From Oxalobacter vibrioformis (GTDB lineage: Bacteria > Pseudomonadota > Gammaproteobacteria > Burkholderiales > Burkholderiaceae_D): a DNA stretch of 64,000 bases. Positions within the stretch are counted from its first letter, which is position 1. Every line of letters begins with the position of its first letter. The notes below the pieces were generated by a model. It was not told the DNA's origin and ran no database searches. It was given only the letters and a program-made list of their open reading frames with translations. Of the stretch, positions 43,635 through 51,294 are shown one piece after another. The position numbers and the translations under genes were made by a program. The stretch covers positions 2,395,001 through 2,459,000 of the forward strand of contig NZ_CP098242.1 in the NCBI RefSeq assembly GCF_027118995.1, written 5' to 3'.

Positions 43635-44765
43635 CTATCCCTTGATATTGATGATCGGGCGGATATGGTGCAGGACATCGACCAGGTCGGCCTGCATGGC
43701 CATGACCTCATGAATATCCTTGTAGGCGCCCGGTGCTTCATCCAGCGTGTGACGATCCACCTTCGCCGTGATGCCACGCACCCTCATGTCCGCAGCAAAG
43801 GACGCCAGGTCAATCTTTCTTTTCGCTTCCTTTCGCCCCATCACCCGTCCCGCGCCATGCGAGCTGGATGACAGGCTTTCCGGGTTGCCTTTGCCGCGCA
43901 CAATAAAAGAGCCGTCGCGCATATTGCCCGGTATCACACCCGGCATGCCGTCTTCCGCATGGGTGGCGCCCTTGCGGTGAATCCACAGCCCGCCGGTTTT
44001 TTCCGCATGATTGTGGGTGCGGTTGATCAGGCTGGAGACAATGAGTTTTCCCTCCACCTGCGAGGCAATGGCGTCAGCCACCACGTGCATGATCTGGCGA
44101 CGGTTTTCAAGCGCAAATGCCAGGCAGTACGCCATATCGCGGATATAATCCTCCCCGGCTGCCGAATCGGTCAAGAGCCCGAAAAACCCTTCCCGCGGCC
44201 TGCCATCGGGGGAGGCCGCTTTCAGGTAATGCGTCGCCACCGAATGCCCGATATTGCGGCTGCCCGAATGGATCACGATCCACACCGCGCCGGATTCATC
44301 CTCGCCCACCTCCACAAAATGGTTGCCGCTGCCCAGCGTCCCCAATTGCTTCAGGCCGCCGTTCACCATCAGCTTTTTCAGGTGAGGGGTGTGGTCAAGC
44401 CGCTTGAAGTCGCCCCATTCGGACGGGGTTTTGCGATGGGCAAAGCCCACCGGAAGCTGCTCATAAATCCGCTTGAAAATGGCTGGCGCATGGGTGCGAA
44501 TATCGGCCGGACGGAAAGTCGTCTTCATCGCACACATGCCGCAGCCGATGTCATAACCGACAAAGCTGGGATAAACCATCCCCTGTACCGCCACCACAGC
44601 GCCTATCGGCAGGGTGTAGCCTGAATGGGCATCGGGCATGAGTGCGCCTTTTAACACGCTGTCTAACTGCATCGCGCCGACAAACTGGTCAATCGCCTGG
44701 CTTTCCAGGTGCTCCGCAAAAATACGGTACGGCTTTCCCGTTGCGTCAATCTTCTTTAACTTCAT
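43635..44765 (-). CDS. rtcB: RtcB-family RNA ligase
   Basis: The 376-residue protein joins RNA 2',3'-cyclic phosphate or 3'-phosphate ends to 5'-OH ends using GTP and Mn2+. Diagnostic parts: ALMPDAHSGYTLPIGAVVAV, SFVGYDIGCGMCA (metal-binding Asp and Cys near residue 75), GTLGSGNHFVEVGEDE, HSGSRNIGHSVATHYL, and SSSSHGAGRVMGRKEAKR, which holds the guanylylation region. The length fits the shorter bacterial RtcB group. No rtcA, rtcR or archease gene is nearby, so this is a stand-alone ligase whose substrate (tRNA halves or damaged RNA) is unknown. Confidence 0.95.
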   Translation of the reverse strand: MKLKKIDATGKPYRIFAEHLESQAIDQFVGAMQLDSVLKGALMPDAHSGYTLPIGAVVAVQGMVYPSFVGYDIGCGMCAMKTTFRPADIRTHAPAIFKRIYEQLPVGFAHRKTPSEWGDFKRLDHTPHLKKLMVNGGLKQLGTLGSGNHFVEVGEDESGAVWIVIHSGSRNIGHSVATHYLKAASPDGRPREGFFGLLTDSAAGEDYIRDMAYCLAFALENRRQIMHVVADAIASQVEGKLIVSSLINRTHNHAEKTGGLWIHRKGATHAEDGMPGVIPGNMRDGSFIVRGKGNPESLSSSSHGAGRVMGRKEAKRKIDLASFAADMRVRGITAKVDRHTLDEAPGAYKDIHEVMAMQADLVDVLHHIRPIINIKG

Positions 44766-44818
44766 CGTTTTCCCTCACAGGGGTTTTTGCGCCTGTGCCT
44801 TGTTGCCGGGCCGAAAAG

Positions 44819-45320
44819 CTATTTCCTTGCCTCATCCGTTTGTGGCAGGCGCGCTATTTTTGCCAGTATGGCTTTTTGGCTTTCTGCATTGCCCTCGGGC
44901 AGTCCCTTTTCCCTGATTCCCATACATGCCTCATAGCTGCCGGTACGACAGACCGAATTTGCCGACAGGATATGTGTCGTTTTTGTAAAAATCCCGGTAA
45001 ATTCCGTATGCAGTTTCACTTCATAAAAGCGCCGGGTTTTCTCATATCTCCCATAGCTGATGAATTCCGCCTGCCTGGGATTTTGCGCGTATTCCAGGTT
45101 GATCGCCTCCGCCTTCCTGACATGGCCTGCCAGTCGCATCTCCTTCGGCAGCAGGATAGCATAATCCGAGCGCTGTCCTTTTTCGATCAGGTCATCCATC
45201 ACCATCAGTGCCACAAAGTGAAGTGTGCTTTTGTGCGCCTCTTCTTTAGACGGGGTATCGCTTTTTTTCCCGCACCCGGCAAATCAATAACGCGAAAATG
45301 GCAGGAACAAGCTGTTTCAT
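44819..45320 (-). pseudogene. lipoprotein, paralog family member 3, frameshifted at the lipobox
   Basis: The frame from ATG 45320 (MKQLVPAIFALLI) stops early, while the next frame supplies AGCGKKSDTPSKEEAHKSTL and then VALMVMDDLIEKGQRSDYAI down to 44819. One extra base at 45281-45283 (AAA on plus) separates the halves; removing it restores a lipobox LLIAGC. The body shares the VMDDLI segment and the SVCRTGSYEACMGI disulfide region with members 1 and 2 but is much shorter (about 165 residues). A start at an internal Met would give an unexported protein. Confidence 0.75.
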
Positions 45321-45488
45321 CAAAGATTCCTTGAGTCGTAACATGAAATTAAGTTGTCAATAGGATAATGCGTTATGCCGACGCGCACAAATCGGCCCGC
45401 AACAGTATGTTCCCTGAAAGGAACATTTCTCTGCGGAAAATGAAAAATCAGTTATAATTCAGTTATCAAGGCGTTTTTCCGGGGGGAT

Positions 45489-46601
45489 ATGCGGATTGAT
45501 TCCAGCCACACCAGTGCCATGCTGCAAAGCGCCTTCGGGCAGCAGGGGGCGCGTGTGGCCGAAAACCGGAAAATAGAAGAAGAAAAACCACCTTCCCAGT
45601 GTAGCGACCAAAAAAGTCGCCGAAAAATAAAGTCCGTTGAAATCATGCTTTCAACCGGTACTGCCGCCACTCAGGAAGCCCTGACTTACAGCAGGGCCGT
45701 TAGGGCGCCTACCGGCCCTGGTACTGTCGGCATGGGCCATACTCACGCCACCGATCCGGGTACAAAAGCCCCTGTCATGGGTACGACATCCGCAGAAGAA
45801 GAAAACCCGGCCTTGCAGGGCATGCCTTTTGCCAAGGCCGAAGACGAAGTGATATTGCCGGGTCAGGCGGCAGAATCAGACGCCGCCGCTGATAAGCCCG
45901 AAATCGTACTGCCCGGTCAGACAAAAAAATCAGACGCCGCCGCAGCCGATGAGGCAGGGCAGGCAAAAGACGCGGAAAAAACCGGCACCGACAAGACAGG
46001 CGATGCCGAAAAAGCCCCGGCAGATGATCCTTCCATCAAAAATGAAATCAGCCAGTTAAAGCAACGAGAGCAGGAAGTCATCGCCCATGAAGCCGCACAC
46101 AAGGCCGTAGGCGGCCAGTACGCCAGTGCCGCCACCTATACCTACACCACGGGTCCTGACGATCAAAGATATATTGATGGCGGCGAAGTCTCCATCCGCA
46201 CCCCTTCAACCAATGACCCAGAAGAAGCCCTCCGGATGGCCGAACTTGTGAAAAGGGCGGCGCTTGCACCGGCCAACCCATCCAGCCAGGACCTTTCCGT
46301 TGCTGCCGGCGCTACACAAAAAGCCACTACCGCACGAGCCGAGATAAGCAAGCTGGCACGTGAAGAAGCCGCAGAAAAGCGCACTGCGGCACAGGCGGAA
46401 AAAAGCGAAAAAGCAGAAGAAACCCGGTTCGGCAAGACCGGCGCCACCTCATCCGGCAGCACCGATGACAAAAAATCATCCGGTATCGATCTTTCCGGCG
46501 CTGCTGCGGCACGCGGCCAGAAAGCGGCTGACGCCTATGCCTCGCTGTCAACCATCCACCAGAATTCAGGCAGCAGCGGCAAACTGCACGCTATTGGATA
46601 A
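45489..46601 (+). CDS. SprA-related putative metalloprotease (HExxH)
   Basis: The 370-residue protein starts after a GGGGGG site. Its first 180 residues are disordered and rich in Ala/Asp/Lys, with a duplicated VILPGQ/IVLPGQ motif. The conserved core lies near 190-260: QLKQREQEVIAHEAAHKAVG, ASAATYTYTTGPDDQRYIDG and GEVSIRTPSTNDPEEALRMA. HEAAH fits the HExxH zinc site of the SprA-related family (PF12118), whose members are thought to be metalloproteases, though activity is not well shown. Ala/Lys-rich sequence makes up the end. No signal peptide is seen. Confidence 0.8.
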   Translation: MRIDSSHTSAMLQSAFGQQGARVAENRKIEEEKPPSQCSDQKSRRKIKSVEIMLSTGTAATQEALTYSRAVRAPTGPGTVGMGHTHATDPGTKAPVMGTTSAEEENPALQGMPFAKAEDEVILPGQAAESDAAADKPEIVLPGQTKKSDAAAADEAGQAKDAEKTGTDKTGDAEKAPADDPSIKNEISQLKQREQEVIAHEAAHKAVGGQYASAATYTYTTGPDDQRYIDGGEVSIRTPSTNDPEEALRMAELVKRAALAPANPSSQDLSVAAGATQKATTARAEISKLAREEAAEKRTAAQAEKSEKAEETRFGKTGATSSGSTDDKKSSGIDLSGAAAARGQKAADAYASLSTIHQNSGSSGKLHAIG

Positions 46602-46884
46602 CTTCCGGCTGCCGTAGCACCTTGTAGGGATTGTGAAGACCCGCGCGTAACTGCCGTAAATCATCCAGCACCTCTTTCACCATTTCCTGTCCGTGCCCGT
46701 TGAGGTAAACAATGCTGCGGGCCATATTCAACAGTTCCTTCTCAGACGTATTGCGCTTGATGACGTCATAGCTGTAGCCATCGCTGAAATGATAATGCAG
46801 CGGGGCGCCGGAGCGCATCTGGTGCATCAGATATGTCGCTCCCAGGTCGATCCGGTACTTGCTTTCAAACGTTTGTGCGTCCAT
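46591..46884 (-). CDS. hypothetical protein
   Basis: The 97-residue soluble protein (MDAQTFESKYRIDLGATYLM) overlaps the end of the convergent SprA-like gene by 11 bases. A GGAGG site precedes the start. The C-terminal half is helical (MARSIVYLNGHGQEMVKEVL). No family recognised and no link to its neighbours beyond position. Confidence 0.65.
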   Translation of the reverse strand: MDAQTFESKYRIDLGATYLMHQMRSGAPLHYHFSDGYSYDVIKRNTSEKELLNMARSIVYLNGHGQEMVKEVLDDLRQLRAGLHNPYKVLRQPEVIQ

Positions 46885-47002
46885 AAATCCTCCTTGCTTC
46901 AGAGTGGCAAACTCATCCTAAAGGAAGAAGGGGGGAGGGGTTTTGTTATATATCAAGGAGAAAGGGTGTTGTGATGAGATGCGTTTGTTGTGGCGTTTGC
47001 CT

Positions 47003-47056
47003 CGTAGCGTGCAGAGAACGCAGTGAGCGTGCCAAACGCAGTGCGGCGCACGATGG
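47003..47056. repeat. half copy of the inverted-repeat unit, reversed
   Basis: CGTAGCGTGCAGAG then GAGCGTGCCAAACGCAGTGC and GGCGCACGATGGG corresponds to one arm of the 122-bp unit in the opposite direction to the complete copy at 47161-47282. The two can pair over about 40 bases. Confidence 0.55.
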
Positions 47057-47160
47057 GTATGCGGTATGGGGGGGGATGTACCGGCTGTGTGGTATGGATC
47101 CCTGCTGCGCAGACGGTATGGCAGCGAAGCTGCCTTGAAAAAGCAGCACAACAGGCATAT

Positions 47161-47282
47161 CACGTAGCGTGTGCTGAGCCTGCGGCGAAGCGCACGACCC
47201 CGGATGCTGGCAAAGCCAAAGTACTCACCCCTGGCGAACGCCCATCGTGCGCCGCATTGCATTTGGCACACGCTACAACGTG
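47161..47282. repeat. inverted-repeat unit, copy 3 (122 bp)
   Basis: The sequence is nearly identical to 19284-19405, with arms CACGTAGCGTGTGC and GCACACGCTACAACGTG. It starts four bases after the autotransporter stop (on the minus strand), so it could serve as a transcription terminator for that gene. Sequence similarity to the 19 kb locus continues for a further 225 bp into the gene. Confidence 0.75.
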
Positions 47283-47285
47283 GCA

Positions 47286-49184
47286 TCAGAACCGGTAATT
47301 AAACCTTACATTCCCCATAAAGCCGTCGCGCTCCCCGGCCAAGCCCTCCAGCGCCAGGTCAAGGGACGCATTACGCATAGACGCCGGCACCCAGGTCAGC
47401 CCCAGCTCACCAACGAAGGTAGAGCCGCCCATATCCGTTTCCTTCAGGTTGTACCCGTGTACCCGGCCGCCAGCCTTGCCGTCAAATTCGAACTCATAAG
47501 CCAGCCCTGCATAAGGCGTAAAATTCCCGATCGTATGACCATACTTCATCCCCGTGCGCCAGCGATGAGAATCCGCACTGTCAAAGTGGTATTTATCTCC
47601 CAATACCCGTACATCATCACTATTCGTATGAGTCCAGACATAACGCGTATACACATCAAGCACATCCGCCCTGGTCATCTGCCAGATGTACCCCAGCCCC
47701 AGGTGGGCGCCAATATAAAGACTGGTCGTATCATCATAGCTGCCCCGTTGCCCGTAATTCACCACACTCGTGGACAGATCACTCTCCACCCGCCCGAAAC
47801 GAAGCGAGGCATCCGTATAAAGCCCGTTGGCCCATTCCAGAGAGCCGAGCAGACCGGCTCCGATATAGTGCGTATTCCCGCTACCCCTCACGCTTGCCAT
47901 ATTCGTAAAACTGTTCGAACTGTTATAACTGCCCGAACCCGTTTCAAAAAAGAGACCAAAAGCCGTATCAGTCGATGCATTCAGCTTCGTTCCCCATACA
48001 GCACCGCCCATAAAGGCAAAACTATCCATATCAATCCCCGAGCCGGTCTTGTAACGGGAAGATCCACCCTGCATGGCGAGAAAGCTCTGGTTGCCAGCCT
48101 TTACAGACGCTTTCATATTGGCAATCCCCCTGCCGGTAGCCAGATCAGCGCCCTGGTTCAAGAGGGCGCCCTGTGCGGAACGGCCTGAGAGCAGGGCATG
48201 GGTCTGGGGGTTGAGGCGAAATGATCTGGCCGTGGCTTTGAGGGTGCTGGCACTTCCCGGAGTAATACCCGAAGTATCAATTTCCCACTCATAAAGAAGG
48301 GACATGCCCTTCATGCCGGTGGCGGTGGAATTGGCAATGGAGCCGCTGTTCCAGGCGGTCGTCGCCTCAATCAGCGTAACCGTACTGCCGGCGGCCAGGG
48401 GCGTGCCGCCGCTGGCGATATCGATGCGGCCGATGGTGGAGGCTGTGCCTGGAGCGGGAGCGCCCATGTTCAGGTTGACTACGTCAGCCGTAACCAGCGT
48501 ATCGCCATTGCCCATGCTGTTGGAGAGGGTGAAATTGAGGTGCTCGAAGCTATAGATGCTGCCTACCGTATGCTGCCCGGCGATATTGAGGGTGTTGCCG
48601 GTGAAGCTGTCGCCCATACTCATGCCGCGGCCGCCGTAGATCCCTGTGATATTTGCCAGTCGGGCGTTTTGTCCGATGGTCACTGTGTTGTGGGTTGCGG
48701 TGCGGGTGCCGCCGGTGGAGGAAGCATACCCGCCGTAGACAGTGTTGCGAATGGTGCCGCCGGTAATGTTGACGGTGTTGTAGTTTGCGGTAGCGTTGCC
48801 TGTGCCGCCGGTGGAGTTGGCATACCCGCCGTTGACACTACTGACACTACCGCCGTTGATGATGACGGTATTGTAGTTTGCGGTGCTGCTGTCGGTGCCG
48901 GTGGAGTAGACCTCCCCGCCGTTGACATTGAACCGGACATAACCGTTACGGAGGATAACGGTATTGCAGGAGGCCTCAGTTTGTGATAGTCCGCCGGAGA
49001 CGTAGCCGGGATTAGCCATACCGGTAGCGGCGGGATCATAGTCGATGATGATGGTATTGCCGGAACCCGAAGGGTTTGCCCGGGTGCCGGGGTAAAGATC
49101 GTTGGACATGCCTGGCACCCATGCCGGTATGAGCTTCAGGTCACTGGCATTACCGGTATAAGTGAGTGTATCGGCGTGCGTCAT
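47286..49184 (-). CDS. autotransporter with C-terminal beta-barrel, start codon not found
   Basis: The 632-residue frame has a passenger domain (residues 1-330) rich in Asn/Thr/Gly strands (NYNTVIINGGSVSSVNGGYA, repeated with variation), then an autotransporter barrel of about 290 residues ending NVRFNYRF. The ATG at 49184 lies after a signal-peptide-like stretch: the same frame upstream reads RKSTLAIFIATAIVASPAM and stays open to about 49300 but offers no ATG, GTG or TTG. An ATG with a good AAGGA site at about 49308 is in another frame and stops after eight codons. The gene is therefore probably frameshifted in its N-terminal region, or starts at a rare codon. Passenger function unknown. Confidence 0.75.
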   Translation of the reverse strand: MTHADTLTYTGNASDLKLIPAWVPGMSNDLYPGTRANPSGSGNTIIIDYDPAATGMANPGYVSGGLSQTEASCNTVILRNGYVRFNVNGGEVYSTGTDSSTANYNTVIINGGSVSSVNGGYANSTGGTGNATANYNTVNITGGTIRNTVYGGYASSTGGTRTATHNTVTIGQNARLANITGIYGGRGMSMGDSFTGNTLNIAGQHTVGSIYSFEHLNFTLSNSMGNGDTLVTADVVNLNMGAPAPGTASTIGRIDIASGGTPLAAGSTVTLIEATTAWNSGSIANSTATGMKGMSLLYEWEIDTSGITPGSASTLKATARSFRLNPQTHALLSGRSAQGALLNQGADLATGRGIANMKASVKAGNQSFLAMQGGSSRYKTGSGIDMDSFAFMGGAVWGTKLNASTDTAFGLFFETGSGSYNSSNSFTNMASVRGSGNTHYIGAGLLGSLEWANGLYTDASLRFGRVESDLSTSVVNYGQRGSYDDTTSLYIGAHLGLGYIWQMTRADVLDVYTRYVWTHTNSDDVRVLGDKYHFDSADSHRWRTGMKYGHTIGNFTPYAGLAYEFEFDGKAGGRVHGYNLKETDMGGSTFVGELGLTWVPASMRNASLDLALEGLAGERDGFMGNVRFNYRF

Positions 49185-49523
49185 GGCCGGACTTGCGACA
49201 ATGGCAGTGGCGATGAAGATGGCAAGGGTTGATTTGCGAGCGGGTAAGGGGGTGCGGAGGGGAGCGCGTGGAGTGGTCAGGTCAGAGCTTGCAATTGTAG
49301 TCTAGCATATTTATCCTTTTTTCTCAATGACTTACGAGTTATTTTGTTGGCAAATGCAATTATTTTATTATATTTTTTGCAAGGTAGTGGCGTCAATGGA
49401 AAAAAGGGGGGATGGGGTAAATCGGGGCGGTTTTGGTGTGATGGCGGTTCCGTGCACTTCACCTGCGGTTCAGCACACGTTGCGGGTATATCTCCCGGAA
49501 CCGGTAATAAAATCTTACCCCCA
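49185..49523. other. intergenic stretch upstream of the autotransporter
   Basis: This holds the out-of-frame signal-peptide region of the autotransporter (49185-49310), a very AT-rich stretch (49310-49385) likely to contain its promoter, and then sequence with no gene that I can support. Confidence 0.4.
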
Positions 49524-50498
49524 TCACCGCAACGTCAGATTCGTCAGATCCATGATACGGTCACGGCGGCCTCTTTCCAGTTCGGCTTTCTCCGTGCTGG
49601 CCATTTCCCGCCACCGGGATGCCTTTTTCGAGTCGGCAGACAGCCCCAGCTGGCCATGCTGGTAAATCTCGGCCAGCCGCTGCATGGCATACAGATTGCC
49701 TCTTGAAGCGCTCCTGGCGTACCAGTAAAGCGATTCCTTCTCACTTTTTTTCACGCCGACACCATTGTCATACGAATGGGCCAGTTCGTACTGCGCCTGG
49801 TGGTCACCCTTGCCGGCGCCTTCAATCCGCAGCCGGGCTGCTCTGGCACGGTCACGCTTGACACCAATCCCTTCCGAATACATATGGGCCAGCAGGTTGC
49901 GCGAACACGCATCGTTATACCGTGCAGCACGCTCCAGCGTCTTGATGGCGCCCACCGTATTTTGCGTCATGCCATTACCTTCCAGCATCATACGTCCCAG
50001 CTTGCACTGGGCCGGGCCATTGCCTTTGGCCGCTGCCTTGATATACCAGTTGGCTGCCTCGCCCGGGTTTTTCTCTACCGCCACGCCATCCATATACATA
50101 TCGCCGATATTTAACATGGCTGTCGGTACCCCGTTGGCGGCTGCCTTTTCATACCACTCCAGCGCCCTGGCCGGGTCCTTTCTGACTCCCTCGCCAATCG
50201 CGTAAGAGTAGGCCACATTAAACTGGGCGGCCGGATTGCCCTGTCGGGCGGACTCCATAAACCACGAAAAAGCCGTCTGGTGGTTCTGCCTGACCGCATT
50301 GCCTCTCGTATACATCACACCCAGCCGGTTTTGCACATTCGGGTTTTTCTGCATGGCCGGCTTCTGGAAATAAGCCAGCGCTTCCTTGTATTCCCCCTGC
50401 AAATACAGGTCCATCGCCTTGTTCATGTCATCAGCCAGGGCAAACGGGAAAAAAGAAAAGGAAAGGCAAAAGAGGAGGGCGCAGGAGAGTCGTTTCAT
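49524..50498 (-). CDS. Sel1-repeat secreted protein
   Basis: I chose ATG 50498 (MKRLSCALLFCLSFSFFPFA, cleavage near LADD). The 324-residue precursor has about seven Sel1 repeats, e.g. VQNRLGVMYTRGNAVRQNHQ, AQFNVAYSYAIGEGVRKDPA and AQYELAHSYDNGVGVKKSEK, and a C-terminal helix rich in Arg/Glu (MASTEKAELERGRRDRIMDL). It shares the same layout as the tandem pair at 25.2-27.2 kb but is more diverged. It is monocistronic, with a possible hairpin region upstream at 50615-50664. Confidence 0.9.
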   Translation of the reverse strand: MKRLSCALLFCLSFSFFPFALADDMNKAMDLYLQGEYKEALAYFQKPAMQKNPNVQNRLGVMYTRGNAVRQNHQTAFSWFMESARQGNPAAQFNVAYSYAIGEGVRKDPARALEWYEKAAANGVPTAMLNIGDMYMDGVAVEKNPGEAANWYIKAAAKGNGPAQCKLGRMMLEGNGMTQNTVGAIKTLERAARYNDACSRNLLAHMYSEGIGVKRDRARAARLRIEGAGKGDHQAQYELAHSYDNGVGVKKSEKESLYWYARSASRGNLYAMQRLAEIYQHGQLGLSADSKKASRWREMASTEKAELERGRRDRIMDLTNLTLR

Positions 50499-50614
50499 AA
50501 GGCAGTAATAACACAGTAAAAACAAGGAGATGTGCCATTATAGCCGACACGGGCCCGCCAATGGCAAGCCCATACCTGATTTATCGCACAGAAAACAAAA
50601 AAGCCGTCTTCAAA

Positions 50615-50664
50615 TGAAGTGAAACCCTTAAGCGTTGGCTGTCCAACTTTAAGGGTTCACTTCA
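50615..50664. terminator. palindrome nested in a terminator-like sequence
   Basis: TGAAGTGAAACCCTTA pairs with TAAGGGTTCACTTCA and an inner GTTGG / CCAAC extends it. Outside, AAAAAAGCC and GGGCTTT form a second shorter stem. The core resembles two IS150-type ends in inverted orientation (compare GAAGTG, TTGGACA). It lies between the divergent-side start of the Sel1 gene and the end of the gene at 50682. Confidence 0.55.
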
Positions 50665-50681
50665 ATAGCGGGGCTTTCGCC

Positions 50682-51038
50682 TTATTCGTAATCGACCCCG
50701 TATTTTGCCTGCATCTCCGGGGTGCTGTACACATAGCCGTCTGCGGCAGACAGGCAACTGACGACCTCATCTAAGGGAATCGACGCAAAAGTTGTCTGGG
50801 TCTTTTTCAGCTCCTCGATTTGCGCTTCAGAAAGCGCCGTCAGTTTCGGCAGTGATTTTTTCACTTCCTCAATCGGCTTGCCCGAATCCTTCGGATACAG
50901 TATCCAGCGCTCCTTGCCGATAACGGTATCGCCATCTTTGGCAATCACGTCATAAACCAGCATCGTGTTGTCATGCTCAATGCCGACTTTCCAGCCATTG
51001 TTGATCTGTTCCCTGATATTGTCTGTCAGTGCTTTCAT
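50682..51038 (-). CDS. small protein, paralog of the gene at 37991
   Basis: The 118-residue protein starts at ATG 51038 (MKALTDNIREQINNGWKVGI), preceded by AGGGGGT. Its first 40 residues match the gene at 37991-38287, and the later half (LPKLTALSEAQIEELKKTQT) is unique to it. It is soluble, with no known family. Confidence 0.65.
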   Translation of the reverse strand: MKALTDNIREQINNGWKVGIEHDNTMLVYDVIAKDGDTVIGKERWILYPKDSGKPIEEVKKSLPKLTALSEAQIEELKKTQTTFASIPLDEVVSCLSAADGYVYSTPEMQAKYGVDYE

Positions 51039-51294
51039 GGATACCCCCTGTATTGATAAGGTAATGCCTTTCATGGAGTGCTGTCGCCTGTTACTCTATT
51101 TTATAGGCAGATATCAGAAAAAGAAAAGCGCCTGGCCTCACGTCGGGAGGGAAAAAAGAACCGCCTGAAAAACGGTAAAAAGGGCGAGAGAAAAGTAATA
51201 TTGCTGACAAGCAAGTTTCCCGGTTTGGCATTACAATACGGAAATAAAAACAAACCTGAAATGTTAAACCTCATTATTTTCATACAGGTACTGC

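Noticed and set aside
46078..46471. Minus-strand frames within the SprA-like gene
   Set aside because: The plus-strand frame has the HEAAH core and a strong ribosome site; the minus frames are shadows of Ala/Lys-rich codons.
49277..49462. 60-codon minus-strand frame upstream of the autotransporter
   Set aside because: It crosses the promoter-like AT-rich zone and the out-of-frame signal region and has no family or ribosome site.
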